Origin: Lacimicrobium alkaliphilum
GTDB taxonomy: Bacteria > Pseudomonadota > Gammaproteobacteria > Enterobacterales > Alteromonadaceae
Assembly (NCBI RefSeq): GCF_002591895.1
Contig: NZ_NISX01000007.1
Coordinates: 62,001 to 126,000, forward strand
Length of the DNA stretch: 64,000 nucleotides
Reading direction: 5' to 3'
Shown: piece by piece, positions 13,706-22,848 of the stretch
Layout of the letters: every line of letters starts with the position of its first letter
Position numbering within the stretch: the first letter of the stretch is position 1
Translations under genes and position numbers: made by a program
The notes under the pieces: generated by a model
Database searches by the model: none
The model's input: the letters and a program-made list of their open reading frames with translations, nothing else
What the model was told of the DNA's origin: nothing

Positions 13706-15204
13706 GCGCAGTTCCTCTTTATCAATGTGGCTGCAAACTCACGTTCGTTATAATTAATTTTATTATTTCCAATCACCTGGTAGGGCTCGTGGCCTTTACC
13801 GGCTAACAGGATCAGGTCACCGTCATCTGCCTGTTCAAAAAGACGACGAATCGCAGCCTGGCGATCCAACTCCAACAACGCCTTATCCGGTTGCTGCATG
13901 CCGCCGAGGATATCCTCAGCAATCCTGTGCGGATCTTCTGAACGGCTGTTATCGTTAGTAATCATCACCACATCGGCGCTGGCCTCCGCCACGCGACCCA
14001 TTAGCGGTCGTTTACCTTTGTCTCGGTCCCCGCCGCAGCCGAACAGACAATAAAGCTTGCCTCGGGCATGTTGTCGCAAGGCCACTAAAGCCTGCTCCAG
14101 TGCATCTGGTGTATGCGCATAATCCACCACCAGTGCGCCATGACCGGCCCGATGGAACACCTCTAAACGTCCAGGAACCGGGGCCAGTTGTGGTACCGAT
14201 TCCATCAGTGATTTCAGCTCAGCGCCCAGTATCAACTGAGTGGCTAAGGCCCCGAGCAGATTAAGTACATTGAACTGGCCCATTAACGGCGACATCACCT
14301 GCCCATTGCCCCATGAACTCTCGATATCAATTCTGGTGCCCTGCGGCAGATAGTCGACTTTTGCGGCAATCACATGATCGTGTTCGGGGTAATGTGGGCT
14401 TTTTAAACCGCAGAACACGCTGTGTAAACGATGGCCGCCCACGGCTAACCAGTTTTCACTTTCCGGATCCTGTTGATTCAGCACCATCGCTCGCAGACCA
14501 GGCTGATTCAGCAACATGCGCTTGGCAGCCGCATACTGGTTCATATCGCCATGATAATCCAGATGATCCCGGGTCAGATTGGTGAACACCACCACATCGG
14601 TCTTGATACTGGCGATTCGGTGCTGCACCAAAGCATGAGAAGACGCTTCTAAGGCAACCATTTGTGCCCCCTGTAACTGCATCTCACAAAGCAACTTATG
14701 CATACTGATGGCATCGGGCGTGGTATTCGCCACTTCCTGTAGCTGACCTTGCATACCAGCGCCCAGCGTGCCGATGGTGCCGGCCTGCTCGCCCGTAAGC
14801 CGGGCCAGTTGAGCAATAAGTTGCACCGTGGAGGTTTTACCATTAGTACCGGTAACCGCGGCCACCTTTAGTTTGTCAGCGGGATGCTGATAAAATTCCG
14901 CCGCCAGAGCTGACAGACATTCACTGAGCCGGTAAAAATGAATGATCAGCGACTGTTCGCGCATTTCCACTTGTCCGTGCTGTTCCGGCTTGTCCGCTTG
15001 TGCAAGTATGGCTTTGGCGCCCAGGCTTACCGCCTGAGGGATAAAGTCACGGCCATCCTGATGATGCCCTTTAACAGCAACAAAAAGATTGTGAATGGCC
15101 ACTTCACGACTATCCAGTATCATCTGTGCAACACCAATAGAAGGCGCTTCGATGCCAAAGGGCAGCAATAGTCGGCGCAGATCAACCACATCACTACGAG
15201 TCAT
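13702..15204 (-). CDS. murE: UDP-MurNAc-dipeptide--2,6-diaminopimelate ligase MurE
   Basis: Adds the third stem amino acid, expected to be meso-diaminopimelate in a Gram-negative. The 500-residue protein has the ATP loop VTGTNGKTSTVQL near residue 115 and the substrate signature region TNDNSRSEDPHRI near 408. Most DAP-adding MurE enzymes read DNPR there; here the proline is serine but the arginine that contacts DAP is kept. The start overlaps the ftsI end by 11 bases. Confidence 0.95.
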   Translation of the reverse strand: MTRSDVVDLRRLLLPFGIEAPSIGVAQMILDSREVAIHNLFVAVKGHHQDGRDFIPQAVSLGAKAILAQADKPEQHGQVEMREQSLIIHFYRLSECLSALAAEFYQHPADKLKVAAVTGTNGKTSTVQLIAQLARLTGEQAGTIGTLGAGMQGQLQEVANTTPDAISMHKLLCEMQLQGAQMVALEASSHALVQHRIASIKTDVVVFTNLTRDHLDYHGDMNQYAAAKRMLLNQPGLRAMVLNQQDPESENWLAVGGHRLHSVFCGLKSPHYPEHDHVIAAKVDYLPQGTRIDIESSWGNGQVMSPLMGQFNVLNLLGALATQLILGAELKSLMESVPQLAPVPGRLEVFHRAGHGALVVDYAHTPDALEQALVALRQHARGKLYCLFGCGGDRDKGKRPLMGRVAEASADVVMITNDNSRSEDPHRIAEDILGGMQQPDKALLELDRQAAIRRLFEQADDGDLILLAGKGHEPYQVIGNNKINYNEREFAATLIKRNCA

Positions 15205-16939
15205 GATGCTGCCCTCCTACAATGGCGGCCAACGAAGATACTGCCTTGTCATCAGGCGGTATATTCAACATCTGTAACGCCCCGGACATGATTCTGGAAA
15301 AGGTGGGTGCGGCGGTGTCACCGGAATAATAGAGATCTCCGCCCGGCTCATTGATCAATACCACCACCACCAGCTCAGGATTGGATACCGGTGCCAGTCC
15401 TGCGAAGATATTGACATATTCCTCGCCATATCCGCCCGCAACCGCCTTGCGGCTGGTTCCTGTTTTACCCGCTACCCGGTAACCATGAATCTGAGCTTTA
15501 GGCGCCGTTCCTCCATCCATTACTACCGTTTCGAGCATCTGAACCATGGCCCTTGCATAATGCGGGGATACCACAGACTCAGGCTGCGCCGGTGCTTGCG
15601 ATTTAATCATTCTCAGGGGAAGCTTATCGCCATCATTGGCGATAATGCTGTACATTCTCGCGAGTTGTAAGGTGGTGACTGACAGACCATAACCAAATGA
15701 CAACGTCGCCAGCTCAAAGTCAGACCAGCGATGGCGATCGTGAAAAATTCCACCGCTCTCGCCAATCAGATTGGTACCGGTGTCTCCTACCAGGCCAAAC
15801 TGATAATAATTGTCGATAAAATGATTTTTCGGTACCGACAAAGCCAGTTTTGAGGTGCCCATGTTGCTTGATTTACGAATTACACCGGTCAAATCGAGCA
15901 CACCATGATTTTTACCATCCCGGACCATGCTTCCCCCAATACGCATCCATCCTGGTGAGGTGTCCAGTGTATCGTTCAGATCCACAGTGCCAAATTCCAG
16001 TGCGGCCAGCACTGCCAGCGGCTTTGCCGACGAGCCGGGCTCGAATGTATCGGTGATGGCCCGGTTACGGATTCTGTGCGCCGAAACATTACTCCGATCA
16101 TTGGGGTTAAAAGAGGGGCTATTGACCATCGCCAGAATATCCCCTGAATGCACATCTACCACTACCGCAGAGCCCGACGCCGCTTTATAGGTACCTACCG
16201 CCAGCTTAAGTTCTTTGTAGGCAAGCGCCTGAATACGCTGATCGATGGTCAGTTGCAGATCCTTGCCTGCCTGGCCTTCAATCTGCTCAAGTATTTCAAC
16301 CTGACGCCCCTTGGCATCGCGTCGAATCTGACGAGAGCCCGGTGTGCCCGTCAGCCAGTCATCGTAAAGGCGTTCAATTCCTTCTATGCCCTTGTCGTCA
16401 ACATCCGTAAATCCGATCACATGTGCAGTTGTCTCACCAGCAGAATAATAGCGCCGGGACTCATCACGAAGGTACACACCAGGGAGGTCGAGCTTGTCAA
16501 CATAGTCGGCCATCGCCATCGAAACCTGGCGCTGAATATAGACAAAGCGCTTTTTGGGGTTTCCCAGACGGCTGGTTATCTGGGGTAACTCCTGACCCAG
16601 TACATCAGCGAGAGCCTGCCAGCGGCGATGATCGGAAAATCCGCCGTTGGCATGAATCACCTTTGGATCGGCATAAATCGCCCGCACCGGTATGCTGACC
16701 GCCAGCTCTTCGCCGTTACGATCGGTGATGATGCCCCTGTGTGCGTGGGTAATACGTACCCGCTTGGTGCGGTTGTCCCCTTGCTGAATCAGCGAATCGG
16801 GCTCAATCACCTGAATATATGCGGCCCGGGCCACCAGAGCAGCAAATACCCCAACCACTAGTGTGATCACCAGAATAAAACGCCACTCCACCAATCTGGG
16901 GCGCAGGTTCTGTTTGGCATGATTCCTACGGGCACTCAT
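15194..16939 (-). CDS. ftsI: Septal peptidoglycan transpeptidase FtsI (PBP3)
   Basis: Class B penicillin-binding protein of 581 residues that cross-links septal peptidoglycan. It has one N-terminal membrane segment (about residues 17-40), a PBP dimer domain (about 60-230) and a transpeptidase domain. The three active-site motifs are visible: SSAK in EPGSSAKPL, SSN in RKSSNMG, and KTG in AGKTGTSRK. It overlaps ftsL by four bases and murE by eleven. Confidence 0.96.
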   Translation of the reverse strand: MSARRNHAKQNLRPRLVEWRFILVITLVVGVFAALVARAAYIQVIEPDSLIQQGDNRTKRVRITHAHRGIITDRNGEELAVSIPVRAIYADPKVIHANGGFSDHRRWQALADVLGQELPQITSRLGNPKKRFVYIQRQVSMAMADYVDKLDLPGVYLRDESRRYYSAGETTAHVIGFTDVDDKGIEGIERLYDDWLTGTPGSRQIRRDAKGRQVEILEQIEGQAGKDLQLTIDQRIQALAYKELKLAVGTYKAASGSAVVVDVHSGDILAMVNSPSFNPNDRSNVSAHRIRNRAITDTFEPGSSAKPLAVLAALEFGTVDLNDTLDTSPGWMRIGGSMVRDGKNHGVLDLTGVIRKSSNMGTSKLALSVPKNHFIDNYYQFGLVGDTGTNLIGESGGIFHDRHRWSDFELATLSFGYGLSVTTLQLARMYSIIANDGDKLPLRMIKSQAPAQPESVVSPHYARAMVQMLETVVMDGGTAPKAQIHGYRVAGKTGTSRKAVAGGYGEEYVNIFAGLAPVSNPELVVVVLINEPGGDLYYSGDTAAPTFSRIMSGALQMLNIPPDDKAVSSLAAIVGGQHHDS

Positions 16940-17256
16940 TTAATTCTCACCACAATTTCATCTGCTGGCTCCGGGCGTCTCATGTTCAATTCTTTGGCCG
17001 CCAAAGATTCGAGCCGGTTATGTTCTGTCAGCACACTCTGCTCCAGAACAAGATGACGCCATTCAACATCCAGTTGATCCCGCTGTTGCATCAGTTGCTC
17101 ATGGCCTATGGCCAGTTGCCTGTTGTGGTGAACACTGAGGATGACCGCCAACGCGCTGATTACTACCATTAAAAACAACAAAACCCGCCCGGGGTGGCGA
17201 GTCAGATCGGTCCAGATAAGACTGATAAGATTGAAATGAGGGGTGGCTGTCTTCAT
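16936..17256 (-). CDS. ftsL: Cell division protein FtsL
   Basis: Small bitopic divisome protein of 106 residues. It has a short cytoplasmic N-terminus, one membrane segment (about residues 22-42) and a heptad-rich periplasmic part that would pair with FtsB. Sequence conservation in this family is weak; the call rests mainly on length, topology and the exact position between rsmH and ftsI, with four-base overlaps on both sides. Confidence 0.92.
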   Translation of the reverse strand: MKTATPHFNLISLIWTDLTRHPGRVLLFLMVVISALAVILSVHHNRQLAIGHEQLMQQRDQLDVEWRHLVLEQSVLTEHNRLESLAAKELNMRRPEPADEIVVRIK

Positions 17257-18188
17257 AGTTTTTCCGCCACCCTGAGCACGGAGCTGCGCGCCCGGTTATT
17301 GACTTCCAATTCAGCCTGGGATGGCATTATCGCCTTGCCAACCAACTTCATCGCCTTGCTGGCATCCAGTTCCGCTTCTGTTATCGGAAATCCGGCGGGC
17401 ACCTGTTTGCCACGGCTCTGCTCGCGCATAAAACGCTTTACCAGCCTGTCTTCCAGCGAATGAAAACTGATTATCGCCAGCCTGCCTCCCGGTCTGAGGG
17501 CAGCCAACGCGCCTTTAAGGGCCTGTCTGACCTCATCAAGTTCACTATTGACGTAAATTCTGATGGCCTGAAAGCTTCGGGTGGCAGGATGTTTATGCTT
17601 TTCACGAAACGGTACGGCTTCATCAATCAGCTCTGCCAGCTGCACAGTGCGGTTAATCTCTGTGGTATCGCGAGTGGTAACGATGGCATGGGCAATACGT
17701 CTGGCAAAGCGCTCTTCACCAAACTCTTTCAGTACCTGTACAATATCTTCCAGTTCCGCGCTTGCCAGCCAGCTGGCCGCACTTATCCCGCGGGTAGGAT
17801 CCATACGCATATCTAACGGACCATCCCGCATAAAGCTGAAGCCGCGTTCAGCATCATCAAGCTGTGGCGATGACACCCCCAGATCCATCAGTATTCCGTC
17901 GAGCTGGCCGGTAACACCCAGTTGATCGGTTACATCGAGTAATTGGGAAAAGGGACAATGAACAATCTCAAAGCGCTTGTCATCAGCCAGGCTTGCCGCC
18001 GCATCGATAGCTGCCGGATCACGATCTAAAGCAATCAATCGCCCCTGTTCTGAGAGAGACGCCAGTAATGCGCGGGAATGCCCCCCACGACCAAAGGTGG
18101 CATCAAGATAGATACCATCGGGTTTGAGCGCCAGTCCCTGCAGCGATTCCTGCAGCAAAACGGGCTGATGAAGTTGATTGACGGACAT
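17253..18188 (-). CDS. rsmH: 16S rRNA (cytosine(1402)-N(4))-methyltransferase RsmH
   Basis: SAM-dependent methyltransferase of 311 residues (older name MraW) acting on C1402 of 16S rRNA, the same nucleotide whose ribose is methylated by RsmI, also in this window. The N-terminus [13 protein letters not shown], the SAM loop [14 protein letters not shown] and the [14 protein letters not shown] motif are diagnostic. The ATG overlaps the mraZ stop by one base. Confidence 0.97.
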   Translation of the reverse strand: MSVNQLHQPVLLQESLQGLALKPDGIYLDATFGRGGHSRALLASLSEQGRLIALDRDPAAIDAAASLADDKRFEIVHCPFSQLLDVTDQLGVTGQLDGILMDLGVSSPQLDDAERGFSFMRDGPLDMRMDPTRGISAASWLASAELEDIVQVLKEFGEERFARRIAHAIVTTRDTTEINRTVQLAELIDEAVPFREKHKHPATRSFQAIRIYVNSELDEVRQALKGALAALRPGGRLAIISFHSLEDRLVKRFMREQSRGKQVPAGFPITEAELDASKAMKLVGKAIMPSQAELEVNNRARSSVLRVAEKL

Positions 18189-18646
18189 TACAGTGAAAAA
18201 TCCTGCAGTCGCTCAGTTAATTCAAAACCACCCTGCTGCTCAGTATCAATATCCTGATGAATTTGTTGCTGCCAGGTCTCTGCGTCCCACAATTCGAATT
18301 TATTCAGTTGCCCCACCAGCATCAGTTGCTTGTCGAGTCTGGCATGTTGACGTAATGGGCCGGATAACAAAAACCGGCCATTACTGTCCATAGTTCCTTC
18401 GAGGGCATATCCCAGCAGCAGGCGTTGTAAGCGACGTTCATGAGGATTCATACTGGAGAGACGAATGAGCTTAAGTTCAATTTCTTCCCATTCGGAAAGT
18501 GGGTAAAGTAGCAAACAGGGCTGTTGTATATCGATGGTACACACCAACTGTCCCTGACAATCGTCCAGCAGTGCTTGCCGGTAACGGGTTGGAACCGTTA
18601 CACGTCCTTTACTGTCCAGATTGATTGCATTAGCGCCGCGGAACAT
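18188..18646 (-). CDS. mraZ: Transcriptional regulator MraZ
   Basis: AbrB-fold DNA-binding protein that represses the dcw operon through the repeats just upstream of its own gene. I start it at the ATG at 18646, giving 152 residues beginning [19 protein letters not shown], the standard family N-terminus, with an AAGG/AGGGGA purine stretch upstream. Two SpoVT/AbrB-like repeats are visible, each with a DSKGR or DSNGR motif. First gene of the dcw operon. Confidence 0.96.
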   Translation of the reverse strand: MFRGANAINLDSKGRVTVPTRYRQALLDDCQGQLVCTIDIQQPCLLLYPLSEWEEIELKLIRLSSMNPHERRLQRLLLGYALEGTMDSNGRFLLSGPLRQHARLDKQLMLVGQLNKFELWDAETWQQQIHQDIDTEQQGGFELTERLQDFSL

Positions 18647-18675
18647 TCCCCTAGCCTTCTTATTAAAATTGTTTT

Positions 18676-18703
18676 TTCCACTTTTTGCCACTTTTACCCA
18701 CAC
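18676..18703 (-). promoter_or_regulatory. MraZ operator: three GTGG repeats at 10-bp spacing
   Basis: Read on the minus strand, GTGGGTAAAA, GTGGCAAAAA and GTGGAAAAAA follow one another with exact 10-bp periodicity between the -10 element and the mraZ start. This is the arrangement of direct repeats known to bind MraZ in E. coli and Mycoplasma. Confidence 0.8.
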
Positions 18704-18708
18704 AGCAC

Positions 18709-18738
18709 AGTTTAGGTACCACCATGGTCTAGTGTCAA
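18709..18738 (-). promoter_or_regulatory. Sigma70-type promoter of the dcw operon
   Basis: On the minus strand a perfect -35 TTGACA (18738-18733) and a -10 TAAACT (18714-18709) are separated by 18 bp. It lies directly upstream of the MraZ repeats, like Pmra in E. coli. Confidence 0.8.
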
Positions 18739-18809
18739 GGAATAAAAAACGAATAGATCAGGCCCTATAGAGCCTGACACACAAGGCTTTTCCGGAACTG
18801 ATTGATAAG

Positions 18810-18826
18810 GTGGGAAAAAGTGGAAA
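18810..18826 (+). promoter_or_regulatory. Second MraZ-box-like element in opposite orientation
   Basis: The sequence GTGGGAAAAAGTGGAAA contains two GTGG units 10 bp apart. It differs by one base from part of the operator at 18676-18703 but lies on the other strand, about 75 bp upstream of the promoter -35. Function is inferred only. Confidence 0.4.
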
Positions 18827-18872
18827 TCGAAGCGTAAAAGTCAGTTGAAACGGGTGAAATAACGGGGCGACA

Positions 18873-18898
18873 TAAAAGGGCAGCCAGGTTGACTGCCC
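18873..18898 (-). terminator. Terminator downstream of the SapC-like gene
   Basis: On the minus strand GGGCAG and CTGCCC arms (18898-18893 with 18883-18878) are followed by TTTTA. It starts eight bases after the stop of the gene at 18906. A further hairpin (TCAGGC/GCCTGA, about 18758-18777) with a T-rich tail may act as a second stop before the dcw promoter. Confidence 0.65.
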
Positions 18899-18905
18899 AT
18901 ACTCT

Positions 18906-19685
18906 TTAGTTGGCTTGAGCGGGCTGTTCTGCCGTTTCGCCCTGAGCCTCTTCTTTAGGCAAGATCTGTATTGCAGCAATCGGCTGCTCGCTTTTCTGTG
19001 ACAGCTGTACGAGTTTGTTTAACTGCCCCATTGATCCGAGCATCGCATACATGGCCCCCAGGAAACCGTTGCGGTGAAGTTTCAGTACCTGCTCGTCGTC
19101 CAGTTTCATCAGCTTTTCTTCGCTGATGCTGTGCAGCCCGACCAGCTGACGCTGTTCGCCGCTGGCATAACGAATGCCCAGACGCAACTCTTCAACCAGA
19201 TCGAGATCGGTGAGGGTTTTGACAAACTCCTGGGTCAGATTCTCACTGTTCACCAGTTCAGACATCAGCTTCTGACGACTTTCCATATACTCAGATACAG
19301 AACCATCTTCATTAAACAGTGCGATACCTTCTTTTTCATTTACCAGGTCACTGTCTTTATCTATAAAAATAGACAGTTGCTCACCATTGGGACGAACGTC
19401 AAAGGGATAACGTTGCAGATTCAGAGGCGCAAAATGACTCTGCCAGCCATCTGCTGAATAATAGAGGTTGACCCCTTCAACCAGACCATACAGACCTGTG
19501 CAATGATAACGATCGGCCGCTTCATCTTTAATCAGTACCAGTGGAACACTGCTGGCGGCTCTGGCAAATTCACGGATGGAAATCCCCACCAGATGTGACC
19601 CTTTACTGTGAGCCAGGCTGGGATCCTGCTTTATTTTGATATTTTTATGTGCTTCTTTGTCCAGTAAAACGTAGTTTCTTGCCAT
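18906..19685 (-). CDS. SapC-family protein
   Basis: The 259-residue protein resembles the SapC family, named from a Campylobacter surface-layer region. Typical features are the N-terminal YVLLDKEAHKNIKIK, the segment ASSVPLVLIKDE, and FAPLNLQRYPF. The biochemical role is unknown. In marine gammaproteobacteria such genes often sit beside large TonB receptors and flavin halogenases, but here the gene is alone: its downstream neighbour is the dcw cluster behind terminators, and the upstream gene is divergent. There is no signal peptide; the C-terminus is Gln/Glu/Ala-rich. The family call is from recognition of these motifs. Confidence 0.75.
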   Translation of the reverse strand: MARNYVLLDKEAHKNIKIKQDPSLAHSKGSHLVGISIREFARAASSVPLVLIKDEAADRYHCTGLYGLVEGVNLYYSADGWQSHFAPLNLQRYPFDVRPNGEQLSIFIDKDSDLVNEKEGIALFNEDGSVSEYMESRQKLMSELVNSENLTQEFVKTLTDLDLVEELRLGIRYASGEQRQLVGLHSISEEKLMKLDDEQVLKLHRNGFLGAMYAMLGSMGQLNKLVQLSQKSEQPIAAIQILPKEEAQGETAEQPAQAN

Positions 19686-19873
19686 TTTAAGGCCTCTTTG
19701 AAAAAATGTTATTTCTATGTGGCGGCAAGTTTCCCCGATTTCAATACCAAAGTCACCCCCACCCGGGAATTGATCATCGCAACGTGAGCAGAATTGCTGA
19801 AGTTACCTTGCTTTTGCCCCCTCAGAGCATTAGCGTTACCCGACAGAACTTATGAGTCAGACAAGGAACATGT

Positions 19874-20923
19874 ATGAGCAGAGCCTGGGCCAATAATGCC
19901 ATTGAGAGTATACAGGCGGACTTTCAGAGATCCTCTGACACGCATTTAATCAAGCTCCAGCTTGACGCCTTCAAAGATATCGATTTTTATCTTAAGGACG
20001 AAAGCACTCATCCTACCGGGAGTCTTAAGCACAGACTGGCTCGCTCTTTGTATCTATATGCTCTGACCAACGGCTGGGTCCGCGAGGATACCACCATTAT
20101 TGAGTCCTCCTCTGGCAGCACGGCAGTGTCTGAGGCCTATTTTGCCAGGCTGCTCGGACTGCCCTTTATTGCCGTCATGCCAAAAAATACCGCCTCCAGA
20201 AAAATCCAGCAGATCGAATTCTACGGCGGCCAATGTCATTTTGTTGATAAGAGTGACCAGATTTATGCCGAATCTCAGCGACTGGCAGAAACCCTGAATG
20301 GTCATTATATGGATCAGTTCACCTTTGCCGAGCGTGCAACTGACTGGCGAGGCAACAATAATATCGCCTGTAGTATGTTCGAACAAATGCAATATGAACG
20401 CTTCCCTGTGCCGGAATGGGTGGTAATGAGCGCAGGCACCGGTGGCACCAGCGCAACAATTGGGCGGTATATTCGCTATAAATGTTTCAATACCCGACTA
20501 CTGGTTGTAGATCCGGACAATTCGGTGTTTTACCCCTTTTATCAGACCGGTGATGATCGTCTGACGTCCTGCGGCAGTAAAATAGAAGGTATAGGGCGTC
20601 CAAGAGTGGAACCGTCATTTGTGCCTTCCGTGGTAGATGAGATGCTGCAGGTGCCAGACGGTGCCAGCATTGCCACCATGTTATGGCTTGAGAGCATGCT
20701 GGGCAGAAAGGTAGGCCCCTCTACCGGTACAAATATGTGGGGTTCACTACAAAAAGCCCGGTTGATGAAAGCCTCAGGAAAAGCCGGTTCAATCGTGACG
20801 CTGTTGTGTGACAGCGGTGAACGATATCTGGATACCTATTACAATTCACAGTGGGTTGAAAGCAATATTGGCAAGACCGCTGATCATGAAGCGCAGTTAA
20901 AGGACATCATTAACGCGGTATAA
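19874..20923 (+). CDS. PLP-dependent cysteine synthase-family protein (cysteine desulfhydrase-like)
   Basis: Fold-type II PLP enzyme of 349 residues. Lys52 in [11 protein letters not shown] is the expected Schiff-base lysine, [19 protein letters not shown] is the substrate/phosphate region, and [17 protein letters not shown] is the PLP phosphate loop. The protein more closely recalls the stand-alone group that includes mycobacterial Cds1 (L-cysteine to H2S, pyruvate and ammonia) than the biosynthetic CysK/CysM, but substrate cannot be settled from sequence. The ATG at 19874 has AAGGAA five bases upstream; an overlapping ATG four bases earlier is out of frame. It precedes msrPQ on the same strand, with 86 nt between. 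Confidence 0.8.
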   Translation: MSRAWANNAIESIQADFQRSSDTHLIKLQLDAFKDIDFYLKDESTHPTGSLKHRLARSLYLYALTNGWVREDTTIIESSSGSTAVSEAYFARLLGLPFIAVMPKNTASRKIQQIEFYGGQCHFVDKSDQIYAESQRLAETLNGHYMDQFTFAERATDWRGNNNIACSMFEQMQYERFPVPEWVVMSAGTGGTSATIGRYIRYKCFNTRLLVVDPDNSVFYPFYQTGDDRLTSCGSKIEGIGRPRVEPSFVPSVVDEMLQVPDGASIATMLWLESMLGRKVGPSTGTNMWGSLQKARLMKASGKAGSIVTLLCDSGERYLDTYYNSQWVESNIGKTADHEAQLKDIINAV

Positions 20924-21009
20924 AGGAAAGCAAATCCCGCTTCAGCCTGTCCTTATTGATATCGCCCCTTTTCAACACCTGGTGTGTTACTAAATACAGG
21001 AAGGCAAGC

Positions 21010-22008
21010 ATGCTGATTAAAGTCCCAAAAGCGAGCCAGTGCAGTGAAAACGACGTAACCGATGAAGCCATTTACCTGAAAAGGCGCCAGTTACTAAAGC
21101 AGATGGGGTTCATTGGCGCCGGCGCCTTACTGGCGGGCAGCCCGGGTGTTCAGGCCATTAATTTGTTTGGTGATGATGACGAAACCGCGTTTAACACCCG
21201 GGAGTTAACCTACAGTCAGCAGGACAGCGCCCAGACCCTGACGCCTGAATCCAAAGTCATCAGTCACAACAATTTCTATGAATTTGGCACCGACAAAACC
21301 GATCCCAAAGAAAATGCGCAGGGTCTGAATGTAGACCCCTGGCAATTGCGCGTTGATGGTCTGGTGGAAAAGCCTTTCACTCTTGGCTTTGAAGATCTGT
21401 TCAGTAGTTTTGAACTTCAGGAGCGCATCTACCGCATGCGCTGTGTCGAAGCCTGGTCGATGGTGATTCCATGGATCGGCATACCGCTGCAATCTCTGCT
21501 CAACAGAGCCGCACCCCTGAGCAAGGGTAAATATGTTGCCTTTGAGACACTGTATGATCCTGAGCAAATGCCCGGTCAGCGGAATCCCTTTATCGGTGGT
21601 GGCATAGATTATCCCTATGTTGAGGGGCTGAGACTGGATGAAGCCATGCATCCGCTGACCATACTGGCCGTGGGGCTTTATGGAAAGAGTCTGCCGCCAC
21701 AAAATGGCGCCCCAATACGATTAGTGGTGCCCTGGAAATACGGTTTTAAAAGTATTAAGTCCATCGTCAGTATCAGACTTGTGGAGAAACAGCCGCCCAC
21801 CAGCTGGAATCTGCTGGCGGCCAATGAGTATGGTTTTTACGCCAACGTCAATCCCAATGTGGATCACCCTCGCTGGAGCCAGGCCCGGGAACGCCGGATC
21901 ACTAAAGGAGGCTTATTTTCCTCTAACAGGATCGATACGCAGCTGTTTAACGGCTATGACGAAGTGGCGCCGCTGTATCGGGGCATGGATCTGAAACGCT
22001 TCTATTGA
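21010..22008 (+). CDS. msrP: Protein-methionine-sulfoxide reductase catalytic subunit MsrP
   Basis: Periplasmic molybdopterin enzyme (older name YedY) that repairs oxidised methionines in envelope proteins. I use the ATG at 21010 with AGGAAGG upstream, giving 332 residues. A twin-arginine signal ([11 protein letters not shown], Arg25-Arg26, then a glycine/alanine-rich hydrophobic stretch) directs folded export. The Mo-coordinating cysteine is Cys145 in [15 protein letters not shown]. Electrons come from MsrQ, whose gene overlaps the stop by one base. Confidence 0.95.
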   Translation: MLIKVPKASQCSENDVTDEAIYLKRRQLLKQMGFIGAGALLAGSPGVQAINLFGDDDETAFNTRELTYSQQDSAQTLTPESKVISHNNFYEFGTDKTDPKENAQGLNVDPWQLRVDGLVEKPFTLGFEDLFSSFELQERIYRMRCVEAWSMVIPWIGIPLQSLLNRAAPLSKGKYVAFETLYDPEQMPGQRNPFIGGGIDYPYVEGLRLDEAMHPLTILAVGLYGKSLPPQNGAPIRLVVPWKYGFKSIKSIVSIRLVEKQPPTSWNLLAANEYGFYANVNPNVDHPRWSQARERRITKGGLFSSNRIDTQLFNGYDEVAPLYRGMDLKRFY

Positions 22009-22646
22009 TGGTTTCCCGTATTCATTTCAGACCGTGGCAGATACTGGGCCTGAAGCTGCTGATTCATAGCCTTTGTATTGGCTGGGCAGGCACAACCTAT
22101 TATCAGGCTGTAACAGACCAACTCGGTGGCGATCCGGTTAAGGCAATACTGCATTTTACCGGTATCAGCGCCTTCAACCTGCTATTAATGTCCTTATGCA
22201 TGTCGCCGCTGGCAAAATACTTCAGACAGGCACAGTTTATTCGCTTCAGGCGTTTGCTTGGCCTGTATGCCTTTCTCTTTGCGATATTACATCTGCTTAG
22301 CTATTTGTTGTTTGAGCTGCAACTGGAGTGGGGCATGCTGATATCGGAGATTATCAAGCGCCCGTACATCACGGTGGGTATGATCGCATGGCTACTACTT
22401 ATGGTATTGACGCTAACCTCAACACAGAGCATTCAGCGAAAACTGGGCAGGCGATGGCAGAAACTGCATAACTGGGTCTATCTGGCTGCCTGCCTGATCG
22501 CGCTGCACTATATCTGGTCAGTTAAATCCGATATTGTCCAGCCCGCACTCTACATCGCCATGCTGGCAGTACTTTTGGGGTTGAGAAAAGATAAACTGCT
22601 GAAACCCTTACAAGCCATCAGGCGAAAAATCAGCACCAGAGCATAA
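22008..22646 (+). CDS. msrQ: Haem-binding membrane subunit MsrQ
   Basis: Six-helix integral membrane b-type haem protein (older name YedZ) of 212 residues that passes electrons from the quinone pool to MsrP. Histidines expected to bind haem lie in the helices (for example AILHLLSYLLFE and LHNWVYLAACLIALHYIW). The start ATG overlaps the msrP stop as TGATG, indicating coupling. A strong terminator follows immediately. Confidence 0.94.
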   Translation: MVSRIHFRPWQILGLKLLIHSLCIGWAGTTYYQAVTDQLGGDPVKAILHFTGISAFNLLLMSLCMSPLAKYFRQAQFIRFRRLLGLYAFLFAILHLLSYLLFELQLEWGMLISEIIKRPYITVGMIAWLLLMVLTLTSTQSIQRKLGRRWQKLHNWVYLAACLIALHYIWSVKSDIVQPALYIAMLAVLLGLRKDKLLKPLQAIRRKISTRA

Positions 22647-22648
22647 AA

Positions 22649-22672
22649 AAAGCCCCGCTGATGCGGGGCTTT
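22649..22672 (+). terminator. Terminator of msrPQ
   Basis: A 10-bp perfect stem AAAGCCCCGC/GCGGGGCTTT with a 4-base loop directly after the msrQ stop. The A-run on its left flank makes it bidirectional, so it could also end transcripts of the minus-strand gene at 22849. Confidence 0.85.
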
Positions 22673-22678
22673 GAAGGG

Positions 22679-22740
22679 ATTGGACAATTCACTCTCCCGA
22701 AATAAGAGGCGTCAAGACCTTCAGAAGAGTGATGTCCAAT
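22679..22740. repeat. Imperfect inverted repeat in intergenic region
   Basis: ATTGGACA...CACTCT at 22679-22695 is mirrored by AGAGTG...TGTCCAAT ending at 22740. Further short stems lie between here and 22848 (ACCAG/CTGGT, CGACAC/GTGTCG, CCTTCAG/CTGAAGG). The region between msrQ and the next gene is therefore unusually rich in potential hairpins; no gene was recognised. Confidence 0.5.
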
Positions 22741-22848
22741 TCGGTACCAGCGTCACTGGTTTATTGTTGGAATCCTGAAGGCTTGCCGACACAACGTGTC
22801 GACTCTTAATTCTGTATTGCATAAGCTGACTGCAAAGCCAGCATTTGA

